Positions 1 through 7,153 of a stretch of 16,569 bases of DNA are shown piece by piece. The notes beneath the pieces were generated by a model. The model had not been told where the DNA came from and did not search any database. It saw only the letters and a list, made by a program, of their open reading frames with translations. A program made the position numbers and the translations under genes. This DNA is from DATGQT01 sp033720695 (GTDB taxonomy: Bacteria; Bacteroidota; Rhodothermia; Rhodothermales; Rubricoccaceae), in assembly GCA_033720695.1 (NCBI GenBank), contig JAWWCA010000063.1, forward strand, positions 1-16,569. The letters run 5' to 3'. Position 1 is the first letter of the stretch, and every line of letters starts with the position of its first letter.

Positions 1-177
1 AGACTCATCGCTGTGCCGCATGAAAAAAGCGGCTTTCCCGGTCTCGACCGGGACAAGCACGGCCTGCACCCGGTGGCCAGTGCGGAGTTTGCCGGCTGGA
101 TCTGGGTGAGCCTGGCAGAGGACGCGCAACACATCGACCAGATCTGGCGGCCCATCGAGCCGGACGAGGACAACTGA
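1..177 (+). pseudogene. 3' end of a Rieske-type oxygenase-like gene, probably truncated
   Basis: An open frame enters at base 1 and ends at TGA 175-177, giving the last 58 residues. The stretch beginning RLIAVPHEKSGFPGLD and ending GWIWVSL resembles the strand pattern just after the Rieske 2Fe-2S centre of ring-hydroxylating oxygenase alpha subunits. In that family this segment is normally followed by a catalytic domain of roughly 200 residues, but here the protein stops about 20 residues later (last residues EPDEDN). About 11 of 58 codons end in A or T (for example AGA, AAA, CAA, GCA), far more than in the downstream genes, which suggests a separate origin. It could be a frameshifted or degraded copy, or a short stand-alone Rieske-like protein; the 5' part lies outside the window. 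Family assignment is moderate, truncation is inference. Confidence 0.5.
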
Positions 178-201
178 GCCGGGGCCTCGTCTCTGGACGC
201 A

Positions 202-229
202 CGCCCGCACCAGAGCGCCGGTGCGGGCG
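202..229. terminator. Hairpin between convergent genes
   Basis: CGCCCGCACC (202-211) and GGTGCGGGCG (220-229) form a perfect 10-bp stem around an 8-nt loop. It lies 24 nt after the Rieske-like stop and about 80 nt beyond the stop of glnN on the other strand. There is no U tract on either side, so factor-independent termination is uncertain. Confidence 0.5.
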
Positions 230-307
230 CGCGCAGCGCACGGCGTGGACCGCCCGGTGCAGCGTGTGCTCGTCGAGGAGGCTAGGTCCCGCGGGGGCTC
301 GCTCCGC

Positions 308-2470
308 TCACTTGATGAAGAGCATCTCGCGGTAGGTGGGCAGCGGCCACTCGTCGGCGGGGAGGAGGCGCTCGAGGGCGTCGCAGGCGTCGCGGACCTT
401 TTGCATGGCCGGGATTACCTTCGCCTGCATCGCGGCGGCCTCGTCCTTGGCGCCGTGCGCGGCCTTGCGGGCCTTGCCCAGCGCGCCAGCCGCCTTCTGG
501 AGCGCGTTCACCTGCGCGACGACGTCGGCCGCGATGGCCTGGGTCCCGCCGAGGTCGAGGCCGAGGTCGTCGAGCGCCTCGGCCGCCTCGCCCAGCTCGG
601 CGAGGTAGCGGATGGCCGCGGGCAGCACGTGCGTCCGCGCGAGCTCCTCGGTCGTGGCCGCCTCGATGTTGAGCGTCATCACGTACTGCTCGGTGAAGAT
701 CTCCTGCCGGCTCTCCAACTCGGCCTCGGTCAGCACCTCGTAGGTCGTGAAGGCCCCGACGGTGGTCTCGGCCGTGATCTGGCCGAGGGCGTCGGGCGTC
801 GTCTTGAGGTTGAGGAGGCCGCGGTCCTCGGCCTCGGCGTGCCACGCGTCGGAGTAGCCGTCGCCGTTGAAGACGATGGCCTTGTGGGCGCGGATGGCCT
901 CGGCGATGACGTCGTGGGCGGCGGCCTCCAGCGCCTTCTGGCTCTTCTTCTTGCCCTTGAGCTTCGCCTCCATCGCCGTCGCCAGGTCGTCGATGGCCTC
1001 GGCCACGATCGTGTTGAGCGCCGTGAGCGGGAAGCTCACGCTCTGGGACGAGCCCACGGCGCGGAACTCGAACTTGTTGCCGGTGAAGGCGAAGGGGCTC
1101 GTCCGGTTGCGGTCGCCCGCGTGGCGGGGGAGGCGGGGGAGGACCGGCGTGCCCAGGCCGAGGAACCCGCTCGCCTTCGACGACGACGCCTTCCCGGCGT
1201 CGGCGATCTGCTCGAAGACGTCGGTGAGCTGCTCGCCGAGGAAGATCGAGAGGATGGCCGGCGGCGCCTCGTTGGCCCCGAGGCGGTGGTCGTTGGCCGC
1301 GCTCGCGATCGTGGCGCGCAGGAGGCCCTGGTGCTCGTGGACAGCCTGGATCACGGCCGTGCAGAAGAACAGGAAGAGGAGGTTCTCGTGCGGGGTCTCG
1401 CCCGGCTCCAGGAGGTTGACGCCGGTGTCGGTCGCCATCGAGAAGTTGCAGTGCTTGCCGGAGCCGTTGACGCCGGCGAACGGCTTCTCGTGGAGGAGGC
1501 AGGCCATCCCGAATCGGGGCGCGAGCCGCTGCAGCGTCATCATCATGAGCTGCTGGTGGTCCGCGGCCACGTTCGCGTTCTCGAAGATGGGCGCGATCTC
1601 GTACTGCCCCGGGGCCACCTCGTTGTGGCGCGTGGCGACGGGCACGCCGAGCTTGTAGAGCTCCTCCTCGGCCGCGTTCATGAACGCCATCACGCGCTCG
1701 GGGATCGTGCCGAAGTAGTGGTCGTCGAGCTCCTGCCCGCGCGGCGGCGGCGCGCCGAGGAGGGTCCGCCCGGCCACGACGAGGTCGGGCCGGTTGAGGT
1801 AGTAGCGCTCGTCGATGAGGAAGTACTCCTGCTCGGAGCCGAGCGTGGCCGTGACGCGCTTGACGTCGTCGTCGCCGAAGAGGCGGAGGGCGCGGAGGGC
1901 CTGCTGGTTCAGGGCCTCCATGCTCCGGAGCAGCGGCGTCTTGTGGTCGAGGGCCTCGCCGGTCCAGGCGGCGAACGCCGTCGGGATGCAGAGCGTGCCG
2001 ACGCCGTTGTGCTCGATGAGGAAGGCGGGGCTCGTCGGGTCGTAGGCGGTGTAGCCGCGGGCCTCGAACGTGGCGCGGAGGCCGCCGCTGGGGAACGAGG
2101 AGGCGTCGGGCTCGCCCTGGAACAGGTTCTTGCCCGAGAACTCGGCCATCGCGCCGCCGCCGGCGTTCGGGGTGATGAACGAGTCGTGCTTCTCGGCCGT
2201 GCGCCCGGTCAGCGGCTGGAACCAGTGCGTGAAGTGGGTGGCGCCGCGCTCGACGGCCCACTCCTTCATCGCGTGCGCGATGGCGTCGGCGACGGACTCG
2301 TCGATGGGGGCGCCGCCCTCAACAGTGGCGACGAGCCGCTTGTAGACGGCCTTGGGCAGGCGCGCCTTCATCTCGGCGAGCCCGAACGTGTTCTGGCCGA
2401 AGATCTTCTCGACGTCCATCGGGGCGTGGCCGTTGCCGTTGACGCGGGTGGGGAGGGCGAGGGCAGGCAT
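308..2470 (-). CDS. glnN: Glutamine synthetase type III
   Basis: It makes glutamine from glutamate, ammonia and ATP in the cytoplasm, the main entry point of ammonium into metabolism. The protein has 720 residues, the usual length of the type III class (types I and II are near 450 or shorter). Recognisable motifs are THFTHWFQPLTG (78-89), the glutamate/metal-site segment GSEQEYFLID (211-220), NEVAPGQYE (283-291), KPFAGVNGSGKH (329-340), NEAPPAI (400-406) and NRTSPFAFTGNKFEFR (455-470). It lies 30 nt downstream of an Lrp/AsnC gene on the same strand and is probably cotranscribed with it. The ATG at 2470 is preceded by an almost pure pyrimidine leader with no Shine-Dalgarno sequence. The start fits family N termini that run into MDVEKIFGQNTFG (18-30). 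The type III class is common in Bacteroidota and cyanobacteria. Confidence 0.97.
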   Translation of the reverse strand: MPALALPTRVNGNGHAPMDVEKIFGQNTFGLAEMKARLPKAVYKRLVATVEGGAPIDESVADAIAHAMKEWAVERGATHFTHWFQPLTGRTAEKHDSFITPNAGGGAMAEFSGKNLFQGEPDASSFPSGGLRATFEARGYTAYDPTSPAFLIEHNGVGTLCIPTAFAAWTGEALDHKTPLLRSMEALNQQALRALRLFGDDDVKRVTATLGSEQEYFLIDERYYLNRPDLVVAGRTLLGAPPPRGQELDDHYFGTIPERVMAFMNAAEEELYKLGVPVATRHNEVAPGQYEIAPIFENANVAADHQQLMMMTLQRLAPRFGMACLLHEKPFAGVNGSGKHCNFSMATDTGVNLLEPGETPHENLLFLFFCTAVIQAVHEHQGLLRATIASAANDHRLGANEAPPAILSIFLGEQLTDVFEQIADAGKASSSKASGFLGLGTPVLPRLPRHAGDRNRTSPFAFTGNKFEFRAVGSSQSVSFPLTALNTIVAEAIDDLATAMEAKLKGKKKSQKALEAAAHDVIAEAIRAHKAIVFNGDGYSDAWHAEAEDRGLLNLKTTPDALGQITAETTVGAFTTYEVLTEAELESRQEIFTEQYVMTLNIEAATTEELARTHVLPAAIRYLAELGEAAEALDDLGLDLGGTQAIAADVVAQVNALQKAAGALGKARKAAHGAKDEAAAMQAKVIPAMQKVRDACDALERLLPADEWPLPTYREMLFIK

Positions 2471-2500
2471 GGGGGAGCGGGGGGTGAGGGAGGGGGGAGG

Positions 2501-2992
2501 TCAGGAGCCGGCGCCGTTGGTTTCGAACAGCGTCATCGGCTCGGTGGCGAGGTAGCGCGTCTCCTTGAGCGAGGAGAGGGCGAGGCTGGTCTGGGTGCCG
2601 CGGACGCCCGCGAGGGCCTGGAGCCGGGCGAGGAGCCCCTCCAGCGCGGCGGTGTTCGTGACGCGCACCTTGAGGAGGTGCGAGCCCTCGCCCGTGATGG
2701 AGTGGAGCTCCTGCACCTCGTCGAGCGCCGCGACCGCCTCGATGAAGGCGGGGTAGTGCTCGGAGCCGTCGACGCTGACGCGGATGAAGGCGGTGACGTC
2801 CACGCCGAGGCGGCGGGCGTCGAGCACGGCGTGGTAGCCGGTCACGACGCCGCGCTCCTCCAGCTTCCGCATCCGCTCCGAGGCCGACGGCAGCGAGAGG
2901 CCGACGGCCGCGGCCACGTCGGTCCGCTTGATCCGCCCCCGCCGCTGGAGGAGGTCAAGGATCTGGGCGTCGATGGCGTCGAGCTTGTCCAT
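2501..2992 (-). CDS. Lrp/AsnC family transcriptional regulator
   Basis: A 163-residue DNA-binding protein. Residues 1-57 (MDKLDAIDAQILDLLQRRG onward) are the AsnC-type helix-turn-helix, with recognition helix around LSLPSASERMRKLEERG. Residues 65-150 are the RAM effector-binding domain, including the loop ITGEGSHLLKVRV. These proteins form octamers or dimers and sense amino acids. I chose ATG 2992 over an upstream in-frame start at 3049 because family members begin with MDxLDxxDxxIL and the extra 19 residues are unlike the family. The gene precedes glnN by 30 nt, so it likely regulates glutamine synthesis and itself. An inverted repeat at 3072-3119 upstream is a candidate operator. The effector cannot be read from the sequence. 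Confidence 0.93.
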   Translation of the reverse strand: MDKLDAIDAQILDLLQRRGRIKRTDVAAAVGLSLPSASERMRKLEERGVVTGYHAVLDARRLGVDVTAFIRVSVDGSEHYPAFIEAVAALDEVQELHSITGEGSHLLKVRVTNTAALEGLLARLQALAGVRGTQTSLALSSLKETRYLATEPMTLFETNGAGS

Positions 2993-3071
2993 GCAGAGGC
3001 GGCGCTGAGGCTTGGTCGCTACGGGCAGGAGACGCAAGCTAAGCACCAAGAGAAGGCGTGGGCTTCCAAGT

Positions 3072-3119
3072 CCCTAAGAAGTTATCAACACTTAACAATT
3101 CGGCCTCAGTCTCTTAGGG
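3072..3119. promoter_or_regulatory. AT-rich island framed by an 8-bp inverted repeat, candidate lrp operator/promoter
   Basis: CCCTAAGA (3072-3079) and TCTTAGGG (3112-3119) are perfect inverted copies separated by 32 nt, about four helical turns centre to centre. Between them lies the most AT-rich stretch near here (3079-3100), itself containing GTTA...TAAC. It is 80-127 nt upstream of the lrp start and ends 41 nt before the tRNA promoter-like box. Lrp-family regulators commonly bind their own promoters at spaced AT-rich sites, so autoregulation is a reasonable inference. I could not place clear -35/-10 boxes. Confidence 0.4.
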
Positions 3120-3159
3120 TCAGGCTCGGGGCGGGTGTCCCGCAGGGCCCAGGGCAGCG

Positions 3160-3167
3160 TAAGTTGC
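3160..3167 (+). promoter_or_regulatory. TAagTTGC promoter box of the tRNA gene
   Basis: TAAGTTGC lies 7 nt before the first base of the tRNA, the right distance for a -7/-10 element. It resembles the Bacteroidota -7 consensus TAnnTTTG. No convincing upstream TTTG (-33) box is visible. Confidence 0.45.
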
Positions 3168-3174
3168 GCCGGCC

Positions 3175-3247
3175 GGGCCCGTAGCACAGCGGTTAGTGCA
3201 GCGGACTCATAATCCGACGGTCGCGGGTTCGAATCCCGCCGGGCCCA
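3175..3247 (+). tRNA. tRNA with anticodon CAU (Met elongator or Ile2)
   Basis: A full 73-nt cloverleaf. The acceptor stem GGGCCCG/CGGGCCC has seven pairs with discriminator A. The D stem is GCAC/GTGC with an 8-nt loop, the anticodon loop is CTCATAA (anticodon CAT), and the T arm is GCGGG-TTCGAAT-CCCGC. The first base pair is G:C, so this is not an initiator tRNA, which lacks a 1:72 pair. The 3' CCA is not encoded (CTG follows A73). Bacterial CAU tRNAs may be elongator Met or Ile2, in which TilS changes C34 to lysidine. The 8-nt D loop and C4:G69, C5:G68 pairs resemble E. coli Ile2, but this does not settle it. The outer anticodon-stem pair is a G:A mismatch. Confidence 0.95.
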
Positions 3248-3318
3248 CTGCCGCCGCGCGCGCGGGAGCCCCAGCGCGGCGCGGGCGCGGGTGGGGCGAG
3301 GCAAGCGGTTCGGCCCTG

Positions 3319-3334
3319 TGCCACACGGGTGGCA
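3319..3334. other. Small hairpin between the tRNA and the next gene
   Basis: TGCCAC (3319-3324) and GTGGCA (3329-3334) form a 6-bp stem with an ACGG loop. The stretch 3248-3383 also holds a 12-bp self-complementary GC run at 3254-3265. Either could help end tRNA transcription, but neither has a U tract. Otherwise I see nothing in this gap except the leader of the following gene. Confidence 0.3.
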
Positions 3335-3383
3335 GCGGTCCGCGCTAACCTCTCGTGTTCCCAGTCCCTTAGCCCCTCTCGTC

Positions 3384-3836
3384 ATGGACCTCGCTATGGC
3401 TCCCACGGCCACGCGTCCGGCGCCGCGGCACCTCTGGATCGTCGGCGGCCTCTCGCTCCTCTGGAACGCCTTCGGGGCGTTCGACTACCTCATGACGGTC
3501 ACGCAGAACGAGGCCTACCTGGGCCAGTTCACGGCCGAGCAGCTCGCCTACTTCACGGGCTTCCCAGCGTGGGTCGTGGCGTGCTGGGCCGTGGCCGTGT
3601 GGTCGAGCGTGCTCGGCTCGGCCGCGCTCCTGGCGCGGCGGGCGTGGGCGGTGTGGCTCTTCGGCGTCGCCCTCGCCGGCATGGCGGGGACGAGCCTCTA
3701 CACCCTCGTCCTCACCGACGGCCCCGCCGTCATGGGCGGCCTCGGCCAGTGGCTCTTCACGGCGGCGATCTGGCTCGTCGCCATCGGGCTCTTCCTCTAC
3801 GCCCGGGCCCAGGCCCGGCGGGGCGTGCTGCGCTAG
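3384..3836 (+). CDS. Uncharacterised four-helix inner-membrane protein
   Basis: A 150-residue protein with four predicted membrane segments at about 17-37, 61-83, 87-109 and 119-140, and a basic C-terminal tail (RAQARRGVLR). The segments LWIVGGLSLLWNAFGAFDYLMT and YFTGFPAWVVACWAVAVW resemble a widespread small-protein family often labelled 'sugar transporter' in annotation. I know of no experimental support for that label, so no function is assigned. ATG 3384 is preceded by a pyrimidine-rich leader; a second ATG at 3396 is possible. It lies 57 nt upstream of the SnoaL-like gene on the same strand. Confidence 0.85.
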   Translation: MDLAMAPTATRPAPRHLWIVGGLSLLWNAFGAFDYLMTVTQNEAYLGQFTAEQLAYFTGFPAWVVACWAVAVWSSVLGSAALLARRAWAVWLFGVALAGMAGTSLYTLVLTDGPAVMGGLGQWLFTAAIWLVAIGLFLYARAQARRGVLR

Positions 3837-3893
3837 CCGCACGCCCTTCGCTCCCCCTCGCAGTCCCCATCCATCCACCCCACCCCCGATCTC

Positions 3894-4268
3894 ATGGCGT
3901 CCATTCTCGAGATGACCCAGGACCTCACGCACCTCGCCAGCACCGGGCGAATCGATGAGGCCATCACCACCTATTACGCAGACGACGTGACCATCACGGA
4001 GTCCACGGGCGAGACGGCGCAGGGCCGCGAGACCCAGCGCCAGCGCGTCCAGGCGTTCATGGCGCAGGTCCAGGAGATGCACGGCGGCGGCGTCCGCGCC
4101 ATCACCGCGAACGAGGACGAGGGCGTCTCGATGGTCGAGACGTGGTCCGAGATGACGTTCGCCGACGGCAACCGGATGACGATGGAGGAGGTCGAGCGCT
4201 ACCGCTGGGAAGACGGCAAGATCGTCGACGCCCGGTTCTACTACGCCACCGACGGCATGCAGGGGTAG
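3894..4268 (+). CDS. SnoaL-like / NTF2-fold protein
   Basis: A 124-residue soluble protein. The opening helix (LTHLASTGRIDEAITTYYADDVTI), the central strand pattern and the closing VERYRWEDGKIVDARFYY are typical of the SnoaL/NTF2-like cone fold, used by small isomerases, hydrolases and ligand-binding proteins. No signal peptide or membrane segment is visible. The fold does not give a substrate, so the role is open. The 57-nt gap before it is nearly all pyrimidine (CCCCTCG, CCATCCATCC and similar runs) with no Shine-Dalgarno sequence. A 7-bp hairpin follows at 4293-4314. Confidence 0.85.
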   Translation: MASILEMTQDLTHLASTGRIDEAITTYYADDVTITESTGETAQGRETQRQRVQAFMAQVQEMHGGGVRAITANEDEGVSMVETWSEMTFADGNRMTMEEVERYRWEDGKIVDARFYYATDGMQG

Positions 4269-4292
4269 CCCCGGACGCGGGGGACGCCGCGC

Positions 4293-4314
4293 GGCGGGTT
4301 GAAGCGGACCCGCC
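4293..4314. terminator. Hairpin after the SnoaL-like gene
   Basis: GGCGGGT (4293-4299) pairs with ACCCGCC (4308-4314) around an 8-nt loop, 24 nt after the stop codon. It is GC-rich with no U tract, so it is only a possible terminator. Confidence 0.35.
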
Positions 4315-4331
4315 CGGGGGCGTACCATAGC

Positions 4332-4364
4332 CGCCCCGGCGCAGCCGACGTGGCCGCCGGGGCG
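4332..4364 (+). promoter_or_regulatory. Strong stem-loop in the recG leader
   Basis: CGCCCCGGCG (4332-4341) and CGCCGGGGCG (4355-4364) form a perfect 10-bp, all-GC stem with a 13-nt loop, ending 21 nt before the recG GTG start. A weak promoter-like TACCATAG lies at 4323-4330. If that box is used, the hairpin would be close to the 5' end of the mRNA and could affect stability or translation. It could also be part of termination of the preceding gene. Confidence 0.4.
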
Positions 4365-4385
4365 TCCCCCCACCGAATCCCCCGC

Positions 4386-6479
4386 GTGAGCGTCCTCGAC
4401 ACCGACATCGCCGAGCTCCAGGGCGTCGGGCCGAAGCGCGCGGAGCCGCTCCACGCCGCCGGCGTCCGCACCTACCGCGACCTCCTCCGCTACTACCCCC
4501 GCCGCTACCTCGACCGCTCGACGGTCGCCCGCATCGCCGAGATCGAGGAGGGCAGCGGGCCCGTGACCGTCGTCGGCACCGTCGCGGCCAAGGGGATGAT
4601 CCCGGGGCGCGGCGGCAAGCGCCGGCTGGAGCTGCGCGTCCAGGACGAGAGCGGCGGCACCCTCAAGTGCGTCTGGTTCCGCGGCGCCCACTACCTCCAG
4701 CGCCTCTTCAAGGCCGGCGACCGCGTCGCCTTCCACGGCAAGCCCGAGAAGTACGGGCGCCTGTTCTCGCTCGCCCACCCCGATTTCGACAAGCTCGACG
4801 AGACGACGGCGACCCTCGACACCGGCCGCATCATCCCGCTCTACCCCGGCGGCGCGGCGCTCGAGAAGGTCGGCCTCAACAGCCGCTCGTTCCGGCGCCT
4901 CCTCTACGGCCTCATCAAGGAGCACGGCCTCGCCATCCCCGAGGTCCTGCCCGAGTGGCTCCGCGCGCAGCACGACCTCATCCCCGGCAACGTCGCCCTC
5001 CGCGCCGTCCACTTCCCCCGCGACGCCGCCGAGCTGGGGCGGGCGCAGCGGCGCCTGAAGTTCGAGGAGCTCTTCTTCCTCCAGCTCCTCCTCGCGCTCA
5101 CCAAGGGGCGGCAGGAGCGCGTGGCCGGCCCGACGCTCGGCGGGTTCGGGCCGCTCACGCGGCGGTTCATCGAGGACGTCCTCCCGTTCGACCTCACGGG
5201 CGCGCAGCAGCGGGCGCTCCAGGCGATCGCCGAGGACACCCAGACGGGCCGCCAGATGAACCGGCTCGTCCAGGGCGATGTCGGCAGCGGCAAGACGGTC
5301 GTGGGCGTGGGCGCCATGCTGATGGCCGTCGACGCCGGCTACCAGGCCGCCTTCATGGCGCCGACGGAGATCCTGACCGAGCAGCACCACGCCAACCTCC
5401 GGCAGTACCTCGAGCCCCTCGGGCTGGAGGTCCGCCTCCTCATCGGCGGCCAGCGCAAGGCGCTCCGCGACGAGATCCTCGCCGACATCGCCGAGGGCCG
5501 CGCCCACGTCGTCGTGGGCACGCACGCCGTGATCGAGGACAAGGTCGACTTCCAGAACCTCGGCCTCGCCGTCGTGGACGAGCAGCACCGGTTCGGCGTC
5601 GTGCAGCGGGCGAAGATGCAGCGGAAGGGGCAGCGCCCCCACGTCCTCCTCATGACGGCCACGCCCATCCCCCGCTCCCTCGCCCTGACGGTCTACGGCG
5701 ACCTCGACGTCACCGTGATCGACGAGCTGCCGGCCGGGCGGAAGCCCATCGCGACGAAGGTCTACACCGAGAAGCGGCGCGACGAGATGTGGGACTTCGT
5801 CAAGCGCCAGCTCCGCGAGGGGCGGCAGGCCTACGTCGTCTACCCGCTCGTGGAGGAGAGCGAGAAGCTCGACCTCAAGGACGCCGAGAGCGGCTACGAG
5901 CGCCTCCGCGAGGCCTTCCGCCCCTACACCGTCGACCTCGTCCACGGCCGGATGTTCGCCTACGAGAAGGACGAGGCGATGGAGCGGTTCAAGAGCGGCG
6001 AGACCGACATCCTCGTGGCGACGACCGTCATCGAGGTGGGCGTCGACGTGCCGAACGCGACGGTCATGGTGATCGAGCACGCCGAGCGCTTCGGGCTCGC
6101 CCAGCTCCACCAGTTGCGGGGGCGCGTCGGGCGCGGCGGCGAGCAGAGCCACTGCTTCCTCATGGCCGACTACAAGCGCTCCGCCGAGGCCGAGGAGCGC
6201 CTCCGCGTGGTCGAGGGCTCGACCGACGGCTTCGTCATCTCCGAGGCCGACCTCAAGATGCGCGGCGCCGGCGACTTCTTCGGCACGCGGCAGAGTGGCC
6301 TGCCCGACCTCAAGATCGCCGACATCGTCCGCGACGCCGAGATCCTGGCGGAGGCGCGGGAGGCCGCCTTCGCCCTCGCCGAACGCGACCCCGAGCTCCG
6401 CGCCGACGAGCACGGCGAGACGCGGGAGGCGTTCGCCCGGACGGCCCCCAGGAGCCTCGGCTTCGCCCGCGTGGGATAA
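4386..6479 (+). CDS. recG: ATP-dependent DNA helicase RecG
   Basis: It remodels stalled replication forks and Holliday junctions and acts in recombinational repair. The protein has 697 residues, near the usual length. The N terminus has the helix-hairpin motif LQGVGPKRAEPL. Residues about 59-140 are the OB-fold wedge domain that grips the junction. The superfamily 2 motor shows Walker A GDVGSGKT (297-304), DEQH (398-401), TATPIPR (424-430), and motif VI QLRGRVGRG (576-584). The C-terminal region has the TRCF/RecG-type segment GAGDFFGTRQSGLPDL. I chose GTG 4386 because homologous sequence begins right after it; an earlier in-frame TTG at 4299 lies within the SnoaL-trailing hairpin. A membrane-protein gene follows 13 nt later. 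Confidence 0.97.
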   Translation: MSVLDTDIAELQGVGPKRAEPLHAAGVRTYRDLLRYYPRRYLDRSTVARIAEIEEGSGPVTVVGTVAAKGMIPGRGGKRRLELRVQDESGGTLKCVWFRGAHYLQRLFKAGDRVAFHGKPEKYGRLFSLAHPDFDKLDETTATLDTGRIIPLYPGGAALEKVGLNSRSFRRLLYGLIKEHGLAIPEVLPEWLRAQHDLIPGNVALRAVHFPRDAAELGRAQRRLKFEELFFLQLLLALTKGRQERVAGPTLGGFGPLTRRFIEDVLPFDLTGAQQRALQAIAEDTQTGRQMNRLVQGDVGSGKTVVGVGAMLMAVDAGYQAAFMAPTEILTEQHHANLRQYLEPLGLEVRLLIGGQRKALRDEILADIAEGRAHVVVGTHAVIEDKVDFQNLGLAVVDEQHRFGVVQRAKMQRKGQRPHVLLMTATPIPRSLALTVYGDLDVTVIDELPAGRKPIATKVYTEKRRDEMWDFVKRQLREGRQAYVVYPLVEESEKLDLKDAESGYERLREAFRPYTVDLVHGRMFAYEKDEAMERFKSGETDILVATTVIEVGVDVPNATVMVIEHAERFGLAQLHQLRGRVGRGGEQSHCFLMADYKRSAEAEERLRVVEGSTDGFVISEADLKMRGAGDFFGTRQSGLPDLKIADIVRDAEILAEAREAAFALAERDPELRADEHGETREAFARTAPRSLGFARVG

Positions 6480-6492
6480 CCGGTCCGCTGCC

Positions 6493-7110
6493 ATGCTCCT
6501 CTACGTGCTCGACCTGATCGGCGTGGCCGTCTTCGCCATCAGCGGCGCCCTCGCGGCCGGCCGTCGGCACCTCGACCTCCTCGGCGTCGGCGTGCTCGCC
6601 GTCGTGACGGCCATCGGTGGGGGCACGCTCCGCGACGTCCTCCTCGACCGGCACCCGATCTTCTGGATCGAGGACCCCGCCTACCTCGCCGTGATCTTCG
6701 GCGCGGCCGGGGCGACGGTCCTGTGGGTGCGCCGCCGGGAGCCGCCGGAGCGGGCCCTCGGCGTGGCCGACGCCTTCGGCCTCGGGCTCTTCGCCCTCAG
6801 CGGCGCGCAGATCGCCCAGGAGGCCGGCCTCTCGCCCCTCCTCGTCATCCTGATGGCGACGATGACGGGCTCGGCGGGGGGCGTCCTCCGCGACGTCCTC
6901 GCCAACGTGACCCCCCTCCTCATCCGCCCGGGCGAGCTCTACGCCACGGCGTGCATCGTCGGCACGGCGGCCTACCTGGGGGTGGAGGGCCTCGGCGTGC
7001 CGCGCCCGGCAGCGGCTGCCCTTGGCGCCGCCGTGGTGATCGGGCTGCGGCTGGCGGCGATGCGCTGGGGCCTCCACCTCCCGGCGTTCCGGCTGCCCGA
7101 CTCCCGGTGA
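6493..7110 (+). CDS. TRIC/UPF0126 family membrane protein (YadS/YicG-like)
   Basis: A 205-residue inner-membrane protein with about six or seven hydrophobic segments. It is built of two similar halves. The first has FAISGALAA (14-22) and GGGTLRDVL (42-50); the second has FALSGAQIA (100-108) and AGGVLRDVL (128-136). This internal duplication is the hallmark of the family, which is related to trimeric intracellular cation channels; bacterial members conduct monovalent cations, while physiological roles are mostly unknown. It begins 13 nt after recG, so the two are probably cotranscribed, although a functional link is not obvious. It converges on the Fic gene. Confidence 0.92.
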   Translation: MLLYVLDLIGVAVFAISGALAAGRRHLDLLGVGVLAVVTAIGGGTLRDVLLDRHPIFWIEDPAYLAVIFGAAGATVLWVRRREPPERALGVADAFGLGLFALSGAQIAQEAGLSPLLVILMATMTGSAGGVLRDVLANVTPLLIRPGELYATACIVGTAAYLGVEGLGVPRPAAAALGAAVVIGLRLAAMRWGLHLPAFRLPDSR

Positions 7111-7119
7111 GCCGCCGTG

Positions 7120-7150
7120 CCCCGTTCGGGGATGAACAGGCCGTGCCTGT
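7120..7150. terminator. Paired small hairpins between convergent genes
   Basis: CCCC-GTTC-GGGG (7120-7131) is followed by a perfect 6-bp stem ACAGGC-CGT-GCCTGT (7136-7150). They fill the 43-nt gap between the TRIC-family gene and the Fic gene, a natural place for a bidirectional terminator. No U tract of note. Confidence 0.4.
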
Positions 7151-7153
7151 CTG

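Noticed and set aside
3082..3090. TTATCAACA, one base from a DnaA box
   Set aside because: A single imperfect copy with no cluster of boxes and no dnaA or dnaN nearby, so no origin is called. It is better explained as part of the AT-rich lrp upstream region.
221..3184. Plus-strand open frame of 987 codons
   Set aside because: Antisense to glnN and lrp, which have complete family motifs. No recognisable domain.
3092..3412. Minus-strand frame of 106 codons containing RRDSNPRPSDYESAALT
   Set aside because: This peptide is the antisense reading of the tRNA gene, a well-known false protein in databases.
4299..4385. TTG 4299 as the recG start
   Set aside because: It lies in a hairpin and the added residues read through a second strong stem-loop. 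RecG-like sequence begins at GTG 4386.
3369..6494. Minus-strand open frame of 1041 codons
   Set aside because: Antisense to recG and its neighbours. Compositional artefact.
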